Assembly: GCA_030248295.1 (NCBI GenBank)
Contig: JASANH010000877.1
Coordinates: 1 to 64,000 of the forward strand
From: Mesodorylaimus sp. YZB2_4
Taxonomy: Eukaryota; Nematoda; Enoplea; Dorylaimida; Dorylaimidae
Length of the DNA stretch: 64,000 nt
Reading direction: 5' to 3'
Shown here: piece after piece, positions 51,302 through 62,340 of the stretch
Position numbering within the stretch: position 1 is the stretch's first letter
How the letters are laid out: each line of letters opens with the position of its first letter
The notes under the pieces: generated by a model
What the model was told of the DNA's origin: nothing
The model's input: only the letters and a program-made list of their open reading frames with translations
Databases searched by the model: none
Position numbers and translations under genes: made by a program

Positions 51302-54300
51302 ATCTTTTGAGAAGGTATGAGCAGATAATCATTTGAGATATAGAAATCTGATAGCTAAAAATTTCCAGCTATTATTTAATATAAATTTCACAAACTGGGG
51401 CCTAAATCAAAAAGGTTCCCTCTCTTTCTCCCACTGTCCACAGACAGCATTGGCTGCTGTTGTTCAGACCCTTGATATAACCGACAAAGCGCAGTGGCCA
51501 CATCTTACTGAACTTCGTCACATTAGAACTGCGGAAGGTGCAGGGGCCCGCGATCGACCAGCTTTGTTTGAATAAATTCATATTGCAGGAAGATCGAGGC
51601 TTTCGTCAGTATGCAAGAGGTTGGTGAGGGAAGAGACGAGCTTGTCTAAATTTGAGTGTGAAATAAACTCTCTGATTTATAAACAATCACAATCAAAAAC
51701 TGATAGACCAGCCTTTAGAGCTGTGCTGATGGCGGCTAGAAATGCCTCTCGGCGCTGGTTCGCTCGCACATTTAGTGGTAGAATACGAGTCCTCACGCAT
51801 GCGCCTAGTTATACGCTCAATACTCGTGGATACCAGCATAAAAAATGCACAGTGTAAGTAGGCATGTGCTAGAGGACTCTCGATGGTTTTTTACTCTGTC
51901 GGCCGCCAAGCTGGAAACGAGCAATGTACTGAACTCCAAGTCAATGTGAATGCATCACGCACCAGCAGCACAGGCGGATCAGCTGCGAAATCAATGTGAA
52001 CAACACATCAAATCCTGGGCTAATTCACGTCAAATAAATTCTGCCAGCTCGCTGAGGTGGTTCACGATCAGCTGGGCCTGTCAATATGAGCCCCCTTCGG
52101 CTTTCATCAACATGCCAATATGAACTAACCAAATAAATTACGCTAAAAATCTTTGTGAAGATTTTGAAAAATTTAAGCTATGTAGGTTAAATGATGGACA
52201 AACTCGTGCATTTTGGATTCCCATAGGATTTTCAGATTCATACCTTAAATGCATAACTTGTCTCCCGATAGATAAGATATCGATACAGATATTCATTTGC
52301 AAAAAGATGTTGCTCCAATATCGCAAAAGATTTGAGTATTGATTAGACATAGATATGAATTTTCACAGTATATTAACACTAGTACAAGAGAGTAAAAAGT
52401 TAATACATCAGTCGATAAAGTGGAGAAAATAAAAAGCAAAACTGCTGGCAGTTATCTCCAACAACTTCAAATGTCGGACAAATCTGCTCCCTACGATCAG
52501 TGTCAGAGAATACAGATCAGGGTAATCCCCTTTGTTCAGAAGAACTTTGCTGAGGTCTTCAGTCAGCGTGGCAACCCCCTGATGATTCGCCCCTGCAACT
52601 ATAAAAGTGAAATGATTCGAGGGGAATAAAATATGTATCACATTTAGGCATTAAAGTTTTTCAACAATTGATTCAGGGTTATTGTTAGCTTGCTGGGGGG
52701 CGGTACTGACCAATAGTGCTTGGAACGATCTACCATGCTGATCAGCCGAAACAGCAGATAGACAAATTTTGTCTTCCGTGAGAGTTTTGTCTTGCGCTTG
52801 ATATCAATTCCTTTTTTCGCAAATTTACTTTCTTTGAACCTGGACAGTTTTGATTTTTCACTTCTCAGAGTTATTTCTTCCTTGTCTAAACCAAATTCTT
52901 TCCTTTCACTAACAACTAAAAGAAGGGTGCTTGTCTGAGGTCAATTCTAAAAATTAGTAATTTCTATAGGCATAAAAGTTGAAAGTTGGAATTTCTTTTT
53001 GAAAAGAGAAGGCTGATAAAAGAGAATAAAATATTTTCGAGATAAAATTTTCTCTCTAACGCGCACCTGGTCTTTCAATTACTGCATTGTGACTAAACTG
53101 TTTCAAGGTTTTTTTCATTTTGCGGAGAATAAATCAAAATGTCAGAGAAACAAATGCCGTCCAAAGCAGAATTTTATTTAGCGTTGTTTTTGGGTGTAAA
53201 AAAGCATAAAGTGCCGCTTATTTTCAGGGTTTTTGATTAGCTCAGACATATTTTAGTGAACATCCATGTGGAGGCACAAGAAAAGAAATGAACACAATTG
53301 TCTCTCACATATTCTCTGTCTCATAGTAGAACCCCATCAAGGCCGGACCCTTCGGGAAGAGTTTCTTAGCGAGGCGGATGTGCCTGTAGGTCTTACAAAT
53401 AGCGACACTCACGGCCAATGCCTTGCCTTTTGTCCATAACAGCCAGCTCAGTGAGTTCGTATCAAGGAGCAGCAGCAACAAAAACAGTGAAGCTCTTTCT
53501 GATGGAGCATTCTTTTAAATTCTCCATTCTCGGTTATGCGATGCGCTTGCCAAAACTTCCCTCGCTGCTGAATTTACCCGCATAATCTCGGTGTCCAGGT
53601 CCATGCAAATTTGTGAGTCCATTTACAGTATATATCAACCGAGGGCGACGCGGTGCCTACACAGAACCCCTGTACTCCTAATGACAAAAACCGCGTCCTG
53701 GATAAGGACAGTGATGTTTTGTTGAAACGGACCCTCCTACTTGTATCGATCCAAAATTTAGGCCTTTACTCCGACTGCAGTATGCGCGTTTTCTTTCGTT
53801 AACAGTACATGTCTCTGTTTTAAGGGACATAGAGCCCCCAAATCGGAATCACCTACCTGGCTACCTGTGTTATTCAGTTTGATAGACATGCTTGGCTGTA
53901 GACTTCGATTACCTAGTTTTATTGCCGACAGAAATTCCCTCCTTTACTCGGCTTAGAAGGCACATGAGTGATGCTAGACACTACAGCAATTCGGAACAGC
54001 CACAGTACCCCTTAGAAATTGTTCACGACTTTGTTCGAATCGTCGTCATTACCCTTCTATAATCTGGGGAGGGGGGATGGGCATAAACCAATGTGCTGCT
54101 CAGTGTTTATGTTGTTACGCCAAGACACTCGTACCCAGACACCTAACGACACTATTCGATTGAAAAAGAACGGTGGTGACGTGATGCTACATGTACAGTA
54201 GGTCCATCTGGTAGCCCTCCATGGAACTTCGAACATTTGATGCGGACGTATATTATGCGGGTCCTTAATGTTAAGTCCGAGTTCTCCGAGGTCGATCTGG

Positions 54301-55600
54301 CTAGCACTGGATGCTTTCTTTTAAAAAAGAACTCGTAGAAACACGGAAGAGTCCCCGTATACTTCGCGTTCAAGCTGTCGGATGTTCTGCCCTTTCTAGT
54401 GCCATGCGCACGAAGACGTGTCATAATCATATTGCCATCCTAGGCTACAGGTTATGACCCCGTGCGCAGATATGAGTAGAGTTGAATGCACCTTTTCTGG
54501 AAACTGAACTGCGCTTGAGTTTCCTCGCACCAGCACATCAGGCGTCAGGGCAGACGGGTAGAAGAGTGGCCCGACGATCTACGAGGACAGTGCGAATTAT
54601 CTCGTAGCTGAGGGCGGCCAGAGAATATAATCAACAGCTCATTAGTCACGAAGCCAATCGAATAAAACGCAGCTGCAGGCATATACCTAGGTGAATAACG
54701 GAATGGCGTAGATGGCGCTTTAAAGGGACTCCGAGCTATTTCTGTTCTTCAATTAGGTTGGATTGTTTGGACACCTTCGCATTTAGTTTTTCCATTTTTT
54801 AATTGAGCCTGATGAACAAACGTCGTAGGCTCCCAATAGGACGGAGTGAAAGAGCATTGTGGATTTCGTTGGCTTGAGCCGAGGCCGTTTTACCTAGCTG
54901 ACTGTTGACCAGTAGTCAAACAGATAAGAACCTCTCAAGTGACTCGCTGTGCTCTCCTCGCAAGCTGCTGACCAGATACCAAGCGACTGGTCGCCCTCCC
55001 CACCCTCCACCTGTCCTAAAAAGGAGAGTGAAAAACTAATAGTGTATGGCGCCCATTCGGGGTCAAGCAAACAGCGGCATCCTGAATGTGGGTCTTCAAA
55101 CCGGGGCATCCTGGAGTGGACACTGATTTCTCAGAGAATGGTGGGTCGGCTCTGCATTCAGGTGATGTTCGAAAGCCGTCTACTCGCTTCATTTTTCTAG
55201 TCAGAACACACCGGCAATACTGGATGACTCAGACATGTCCAGGTCTGAGAGGTCATCAAGGGCTACGGTTCTTTATCTGATCTTTATCGCAAGTGATTGA
55301 ACCTAGAACAAGCCAACATGCACGTCTGGGCCCATGGGCAGCCCCATGACATTATAGGCTTATAAGCCTGTGCTCAGGCTGTAGAAAAAAGCTTGCTGCA
55401 AAAGAAACCTGTGGTTCTGCCATCAAATTCTGATCTATCGTTGCTACGAAGTGCTGTGCATACCTACACTTGTTTCACCTATACAAACATTACCTAATGT
55501 ACGAGTGCATGTGTTTGTCTTTGTCTTAATTACATTTCTCTCATTCACTGTCAGGAAACCTACTGATATCCCATTTCTATAAGAAATCCGAAACTCCGAA
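51302..55600. other. Intergenic region between receptor genes
   Basis: Contains dispersed repeat copy 3 (51930-52100) and its continuation to 52330, otherwise low-complexity AT-rich and unique DNA. Short open frames (e.g. 51440-51575 +, 54152-54430 -) show no recognisable similarity. The end is the upstream region of receptor 2. Confidence 0.45.
51930..52330. repeat. Dispersed repeat, copy 3
   Basis: Shares 'ccaagtcaatgtg', 'agctcgctgaggtgg' and downstream AT-rich sequence with 35330-35700. Confidence 0.5.
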
Positions 55601-56554
55601 ATGAACATCAGCGACTTGAACAATGAATCTTTGCGCATATTAGCTAATCAATCGCCGACATATATTTGCTGGATCAGTCTTTCAAGCGTTGGCTTTGTAA
55701 CAAACTTTTTGATTGTTCTCACAATTGCATGCTCCAAGGAGTTGCACAATAAAAGCCAACTTCTAATCCTCACCCACACCGTAGCTGGAATATTGCACTT
55801 GGGCACCTACTTCGGAGCAGGTCTTTGGCGTTACCTGTCGTATGTGCTATATAGACCAGAGACCTCTGATCAGCTGATTTGCATGTTTAAACAGGCCCCG
55901 CTGAATCTATTTTCTCGATCTGATAGAATATTTTCATTAAGTTTAGCCTGTGATCGATTTATTGCTTTAGCTTTTCGAGTATTTTACAGGACCTGTGACA
56001 CCAAAAAATATGTCCTTTTCATAAATTTAGTGGCATGGGGTTACTTGGTAGCAAAACTCCCATTCGCGTTTTGGATTTATGATGTATCAAATGTTTTTCC
56101 AGTTTGTACCTATGCTACCAGCTTTGACCCAAAATACACATTTTATGACACCATTGAAGGAAATTTTCTGACTTGTGTAACCGCAGTAGTTTATGTAGCG
56201 TCGACTTCAATTATGTATTATCGCTATAGAATGAAGAAGTTCTCAGATGAATCTGAAAAGAAGGAATGGAAGAAGCAAATGGAATTTGACGTTTTCTTGG
56301 CCATAACAATGATCGGTGTCGTTTATTTCATCAGTTACGGGATCAGCATGATCACCGCCACAATAGCACAGCACGCGCAAAGTCTTCGGGCAAATGTTTT
56401 TTGGACCCCGATTTTTTCTTCGATTGCTTTACTTGGCTCAATATCCCATTTATTTATATATTTGAAATTCAATGGGATATTCAGGATTTCATTTGAAAAA
56501 ATGTTTGAAAAGTCGAACGTTGTTGCCCCTTTGCAGATGCCCCAGATAGCATAA
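55601..56554 (+). CDS. Rhodopsin-like 7TM receptor 2 (paralogue of receptor 1)
   Basis: Intronless, 317 aa, colinear with receptor 1 over its whole length: MNISDLNNESLRIL at the start, LHNKSQ after TM1, RPETSDQLICMFKQAPLN before TM3, DRFIALAFRVFYRTCDTKK after TM3, KEWKKQMEFDVFLA before TM6. Identity is roughly half by eye, so it is an old duplicate. It stands head to head with receptor 1, 7.8 kb away, so the duplication was inverted or one copy was later flipped. Seven membrane segments and the extracellular Cys are retained; no frameshift. Ligand unknown. Confidence 0.86.
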   Translation: MNISDLNNESLRILANQSPTYICWISLSSVGFVTNFLIVLTIACSKELHNKSQLLILTHTVAGILHLGTYFGAGLWRYLSYVLYRPETSDQLICMFKQAPLNLFSRSDRIFSLSLACDRFIALAFRVFYRTCDTKKYVLFINLVAWGYLVAKLPFAFWIYDVSNVFPVCTYATSFDPKYTFYDTIEGNFLTCVTAVVYVASTSIMYYRYRMKKFSDESEKKEWKKQMEFDVFLAITMIGVVYFISYGISMITATIAQHAQSLRANVFWTPIFSSIALLGSISHLFIYLKFNGIFRISFEKMFEKSNVVAPLQMPQIA

Positions 56555-58866
56555 GTTTGATTGCATAAGCTTGCACCGCCTGCACCAGCACCATCTTCTT
56601 AATCTTCTTATGCCGCCTGTCACTAGAAGAAGACGAAGAAGAAGCCGGGGGGGGGGGGGGGGGGACTCATATCACCCTTCACCAATGCAGCTCTTCGTTT
56701 TCTCTGGCTCTCTCTCAGAGCTTGTTAATCTACCAGGAAAGGAGTCATCGGATAACACCAGTTTTCAACAGTCCCCTTCAATGATTCCTTCTTTTTGTCA
56801 AATGTTTTGTAAGCTAAGAGAGGATTTCTGTGGTGCAGATCTGACCTTAAATTGGTGATATTGACCCACGCTTCAAAATGCCGTAAAAACCCTATAAAAT
56901 TTTGCTTTGCGAAATTTCTTGCATGTTTATCACTACCTTGTAGTGGGTAGCCAGAAAATAAAATATATATTTGACTGTTTTTGTGTTTGTTTGGCCGCGG
57001 TCGCAGAAAGAAAGCATCGTCAAGATATCCGTGCTGTATTTTAAGCAGTTTTCTGCATCCATGATTTTGGTAACTATGCCAGTCCGCAAACATCTTTGAT
57101 GCGGTGCTATGAACAAGGGAAGTTCCCTCAAAATGTTGAGTTGATTAGCATGCTTACTCAAAAATGACCTTTATTCGATGTGACGTACTCGACAGGTCGA
57201 AGGACATAATCAAACTTCGTTAACTGTTTGTTAAAACTTGTTGGTTCAATAAAAATGATGTTTTTGTAGCGGCGATGAAGTGGCATGAAAGCTACAAATT
57301 TTTTCGGCATATTTATAGCTTGGCTGCTGGGCAGTCTGGTCTTGTTGTAAAGAAGGGCAACAGCAGGAAAAAAAATGTTTGCTTTATCAGGAGGGGAGCT
57401 GAGGTTTCGCGTGTCCTCAGCATAACGTAGGCATCTCACGATCAGCCTCAACATCGGCATAGGCATTTTTCGAGCACACGACTTGATCTAGATTTTCTAT
57501 TTCTTTAATAACGACAGTACAGTACGTACAGTGCAATATACTTATCCCGGGAGGCGAGCCAGTTCGCACGAAAGAAGTCGGCATGAAAGTCGGCAGAAAA
57601 AGTTGACAAAACGACTTTTATGCAACGCAGTCCAGCTGGGGTCTGACATTATTACCGTCATAGATCTGGGAAACCTACGTCGAAAAGCAAACGAATTCGA
57701 GCCCCCAGAACATATCGTTGTTCAAAACTTGAAAAATGCTGCTGGATGAACGCGTGAATATCGGCATGAAAGTCGACATTCATGCGTCCTATTGCCTCGT
57801 TCATCATTGCCAAGATGTTGAGTTGACTTGTCTGGCGATACCTGATAAGAGAGGGGACGTAGCCATATATAGTATTACCTCATGGAAGTACGCAAGCTCA
57901 AGCTGGATTATCAACAAAACTCGAGTAAATGAAACGCACTGTAACTGTCACTATAAACCCGGGAACTACTGTAGGAAACTTCCAAGATGATTAAGACAAA
58001 GCTGCCAAACGATAAAGAAAGGTGACATCTTCATGGCCAACGATAGCTTGGGTTAAGAGGGCGGAAAAGCATCAGAATGACATGACCAGGTCTCAATGTG
58101 GGAGGCTGAAAATGATGGTGAAGCTTTCTTCTGCTATCATCCGATAGTTACAAAAAGAAATATTTATTTCAGGCGATCTTTTGTTTCCTCTTCTAGGAAT
58201 AACAGAATCAAAATGGACAGTTTACCAAAATGGTTTGGTGTTAAGGAATTCAATCGACTGAGCAAAACCCTGTGCACTTCCTCAGTTCGTGAGGCCTCAG
58301 TTTCTTAACGAACTACAGTAATGCACCCATGGCCCCAGTCCGCAGGTTTTACACCGTGAGCATGATCATTCCATTTCCCTAGTTTGCAACCTGATGTTGG
58401 ACAGTTTCAGTTGGTTTCCTTAAGACTTGACTGTCAGTCTTGCCCCAGTTTTGATCGGTTCGCGCTGCACATAAGTCAAAGACTATTTCTGTTTCTCCCT
58501 TTGATGACTTTCCCCACGAGCATCCGGTCTTCGTTAAACCAAAGGTTCTACAGTAGAGGTTCCCAAAATTGAGGAGCGCGGCTGCTTCTTTCAAGAGCCT
58601 GGAACTCCCAGGAATGTGAGAAGCGGCTTTCTTTTTTTATTGTTTCACTGGGGCGTTAAAGCTGTTAGAGGTGCAACGAAGATCCATCATTGACGTACAG
58701 CGGGAGCAGCATTTTCCAGAGATAGTGAGACCCCAGAATACCAAGGAGAAAAGGCGTTCTTGAAGTCTGCTCTTCTCCTGCAGATCGGAAGAAACCTACA
58801 ATCTAAGTTGGCACTCGGAAGTAGCTGGTTGCGCCGCAATTTGAGAAGTTATCAAAGGCTGAGGAA
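56555..58866. other. Intergenic region
   Basis: Poly-G tract at 56647-56663. A minus-strand open frame at 57158-57466 has protein-like composition but no similarity I recognise. Nothing else supported. The end is upstream of the LRR gene. Confidence 0.4.
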
Positions 58867-59814
58867 ATGATCTCCAATTATTGCATAGTTTTTTTGCTGT
58901 TGCTCTCGAATTTTGGCTCAACGTCTTGTTCAAAATGTATGACATACCTTTGCGCAACTGGTGTCTGCAAAGGACTAACCTGCCGGGGTGTTAACCTCAC
59001 TGAAACAACCATAATGGAGTATGCGCAACAAACTCGCATTTATTACCTTTATAATGAGTCGATTTATTACAGTTTCTCCGAAATCGCCCCTTTTGCAGAA
59101 GTTTTTGTCATTTCTGCAAGTGATGGAAATGTCACGATCGAAGCAGCTACATTTTCCGCAATGCCAAACCTGGATTTTATTAGCTTCGATGAAAGTCTGC
59201 ACGGACATAAAGGCATTCATTTAAAAATGTCACCAACTGCATTTCAGCGCACTCCTAAACTTCGGGTCTTCCGTGCTCACTCTATTACATTTGACGAGGG
59301 TGCTATTCAAGCCCTTCGATCACTTAAAGACTCAGTCAACGGACTGCAACTAGAATCCACTGAGCCCCGAAGCCGTTTGCTGTCAGTCGCAGGGGAATTC
59401 ACAAATTTGACCTGCTTACAGATCGATAGTCTTGGCAACAACGAGCCATTTCCACCAGATTTTTTTCAAAACTCGGCAACCACGCTGAGCCGTATTACCG
59501 TGATTCGTTGCTGGATGCCCACAATCAGCAGGCAGCTGCTTCGCGGCATGAGCAATTTGGAATCATTAATTATTTTACAAAGCAATGTGACCAGAATCGA
59601 AGAAGGCGCTTTCGACGACTTGGTCAGTTTACGTGACCTCGTATTGGGCGAAAACCATATCGAAAGTCTGCCTGCAAACTTGTTTCAAAACAATAAACAG
59701 CTGACTGAAGTTTCGATACGAAACAAATTAAGAATCCCCAACTTGTCTCGGAACAATTTCACGCACGTCGACAAGTTTGAAAAATTTGTGTTTAAACTTT
59801 TACCAGCGGAGTAG
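58867..59814 (+). CDS. Secreted leucine-rich repeat protein
   Basis: 315 aa, single exon. Signal peptide MISNYCIVFLLLLSNFGSTS, then a Cys-rich N-terminal cap (CSKCMTYLCATGVCKGLTC). About eight irregular LRRs follow, clearest in ITVIRCWMPTISRQLLRGMS, LESLIILQSNVTRIEEGAFD and LRDLVLGENHIESLPANLFQ. Several N-glycosylation sites (NLT, NES, NVT, NFT). There is no membrane helix and no C-terminal Cys cap: the frame ends soon after the last good repeat (FKLLPAE). It may be truncated or continue through an unrecognised intron. LRR ectodomain proteins mediate adhesion or recognition; the specific role is unknown. Confidence 0.82.
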   Translation: MISNYCIVFLLLLSNFGSTSCSKCMTYLCATGVCKGLTCRGVNLTETTIMEYAQQTRIYYLYNESIYYSFSEIAPFAEVFVISASDGNVTIEAATFSAMPNLDFISFDESLHGHKGIHLKMSPTAFQRTPKLRVFRAHSITFDEGAIQALRSLKDSVNGLQLESTEPRSRLLSVAGEFTNLTCLQIDSLGNNEPFPPDFFQNSATTLSRITVIRCWMPTISRQLLRGMSNLESLIILQSNVTRIEEGAFDDLVSLRDLVLGENHIESLPANLFQNNKQLTEVSIRNKLRIPNLSRNNFTHVDKFEKFVFKLLPAE

Positions 59815-61272
59815 ATTTTGGCTACTGCGACCTCTTGGGAGGACAAAAATCGAGATAGTAGCAGTATAAGACTAGTAAGACTTAAAATACAGTGTGACTG
59901 CTACTGTGAGGGTAAGGGTGTCCACCTTCGCTATAGTCTGATAGTACTGTTCGAAGAAACGATTAAATGAAAAGAAAATCCGAAAGCACTGCCGCATTGT
60001 GTATATTACTTCTACACTCAGCAAAGTACTTCGCAGATTATACAATTGAACGTATTAAATTAAACAAAAATTATCTGCCACACCTGTTTTGCTGTCATAA
60101 TTGGCATTCCTACAGGCAAATGTGTTTCGGTCCCGTCTGCAGCTATAAGCCTCATTAGTGTCCTCCACAACATCCCCATTGCCGGACCCCTCACGAGTGA
60201 ATATTAATGGTACAACGCTTAATCATATATTCCCATGGTGGGAAAATAGTAAATGTTGTGGTTGGGGTGTATTCTCACAGATTTTTACGACAGGTCTGAA
60301 AAAATGGTGCTGGAGTCAAACGCATTATATTATGCCTCAATCAAATACCCAGCCAAGCTTCAGTTTTCTGCTTGTAGTTCCGACACTGATTGACTAGAAG
60401 CTTGAATTTGCCTTCGAGTTGTTACCCTCTCAGGCTCACCTTCTTGGTTTCCTTTTTCAATATCCACCATATTACTGTAATGTTTATTGCCGCTGGCGGA
60501 AGCTAGATGAAGCTTTCTCAGAAGAATTCAATCGCAAGAAAGGTCCACGCCAAGGGAGCAGTCTTTATTTGCCACTTCGGGCGAACACTGACTGAGACAA
60601 TCATGCGACGACATGGTCAACAGGAAACTGGGAATGGGCTGGACCTTCGCCCAAAACAGGATCGAAATAAAACACTTTTCTTGGGGCTTGTGAGACTAGA
60701 TCAGACAAGCTGTACCCCAAACACCTTGTTTGATTGCAGTGAAGATCGAGAGACACTCACGACAACTCCGAGTTTACGCATGAATGTAGATATAAGTGTC
60801 CATGAGACCCGATGATACAAGCTGCACTACGTTGGCCCTTTTGCTTGGGACCAGATTGCGCTAGAAATCCTCCCCCCCCCTCCCCACAATGCGCTGTACT
60901 GCCAGAAAACTGTTTGAAGAATGCGCTTATGATACTTGATATATACAGTACGTAATTTATATTCACACTCTAAATTGCAATTTAGAGACTGACCAATCGG
61001 ACTAGAGATATGGAATTATCACTACAGAACAATCAAATGTGGCCAACAACTTCTAGCAGTAGCGGTCGCCAATCGCATGACTGCTTGCCATAGTTACGAC
61101 ACCATTGGGAACTGTTCATATGTTGATTCACATGGCCGCTGTGCCTAAAGTTTGGGAAAATCAATGCTAGGGTGCCTTGCGACTGATTAATAATTAAATC
61201 GCGTGTGCTCGCTTTTGCTGGGACAGCTGCTTTATATGATTCGTTTTTTTGCTAAATACATTTTTGAACCAC
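59815..61272. other. Intergenic region
   Basis: Between the LRR gene and the 3' end of receptor 3. Open frames at 59967-60397 and 60507-60815 have no recognised similarity. A C-rich stretch lies at 60874-60886. Confidence 0.4.
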
Positions 61273-62340
61273 CTAGTACCGAGCAGCGACCTCAGCCCCG
61301 CGTCCATGGCTGTGTTGAACTGCTCCAGGATTTGACACACCATGCGCCTTGTTACAAGAAAAAATTTGCGCCACGCTGCGACGAAACTGCTTGCTGAGAA
61401 TAAGCCAAAGATAGAAATCGATCACAGCAGAGATTTGGGCAGTCGAGTCAGCTATGGCCAAGACCAAATCCAGTTGACCGCATTCAGAATATTGGGGCAC
61501 TCCGTATATGACTATCAGCAATCCAGTCTGTCCGAGAACACGTATCGAGGCCAAGACTGATTGTGTGAGGGTGAGCAAAAACAAAATTCTTTGCTCTTTT
61601 CGCTTTTCCTCTTTCTCGGCCTGCGTCGATCCAGTCATTTGGTCGTGGTGTTTATTGCGCTGCTTATAAAAATACACCATGCAGCCATTGGAAATAATGA
61701 GTAGCAATATGCAAAGCAGACGAATTGAGTTGCGAAGGTGAGCAAATACACGAGACAACGTGCTGTTGGCGTAGTGCAGGTCCAGAACAACAGAATAGGA
61801 TCCGTCGCCGTTTTGTCGAATATAATATCGAAAACAGTCGAAAATGCTGGAGCTAACGCTGATTAGGACACAGCATGTGAATGCCATTGTTTGATTACGC
61901 TGATGATTAAAATGCCTGTACTTCATAGGGATGGCCAGAGCCATGACGCGGTCGACGGACATGCACAGGGAGGCCAAAACCGAGTTGGTCAAAGCCATGT
62001 GCATCACTGGCGCGACCATGTGGCCAGCGTACCACATCAGGGAGTAGTTGGATGTATACCACTGCGAGCCCGGCTTCATCAGACCCGACCACGTGAAGAT
62101 GTAGACCAGTGAAACGAGTGTGGCCAGCTCCAAAGCGTCACCAATAGCATTGTAGGTTTGATAGCGATAGGCCTTGTGTTTCTTAGATTGAATACGGAAT
62201 GCAGCGAAAGATATTACTTGACCTGGCAGGCCAAAAATCAGATCGAGAATGGGCAGGATTGTGTAGGTAATGAACACTGCAGTCTCAGATACGCGCCAAA
62301 ATTTTTCACCCAGGTGACAAGTGTCATTGACTCGAGACAT
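61273..62340 (-). CDS. Rhodopsin-like 7TM receptor 3 (peptide-receptor-like)
   Basis: Intronless, 355 aa. Short N-terminus with an NDT site, seven membrane segments, TM3 ending in SVDRVMALAIPMKYRHF (DRV for DRY). A charged third intracellular loop (KQRNKHHDQMTGSTQAEKEE KRKEQR region) precedes TM6, and a C-terminal tail follows DFYLWLILSKQFRRSVAQIF. The CLGE.FW N-terminus and FGLPGQVISFAAFR in TM1 recall invertebrate FMRFamide-type peptide receptors, only loosely. It is not a close relative of receptors 1 and 2. The ATG chosen is the first in frame and gives a plausible N-terminus. Confidence 0.83.
   Translation of the reverse strand: MSRVNDTCHLGEKFWRVSETAVFITYTILPILDLIFGLPGQVISFAAFRIQSKKHKAYRYQTYNAIGDALELATLVSLVYIFTWSGLMKPGSQWYTSNYSLMWYAGHMVAPVMHMALTNSVLASLCMSVDRVMALAIPMKYRHFNHQRNQTMAFTCCVLISVSSSIFDCFRYYIRQNGDGSYSVVLDLHYANSTLSRVFAHLRNSIRLLCILLLIISNGCMVYFYKQRNKHHDQMTGSTQAEKEEKRKEQRILFLLTLTQSVLASIRVLGQTGLLIVIYGVPQYSECGQLDLVLAIADSTAQISAVIDFYLWLILSKQFRRSVAQIFSCNKAHGVSNPGAVQHSHGRGAEVAARY

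Noticed and set aside
57158..57466. Minus-strand open frame with protein-like composition
   Set aside because: No recognised family, no splice-consistent neighbours, and it could be chance or an old transposon piece.
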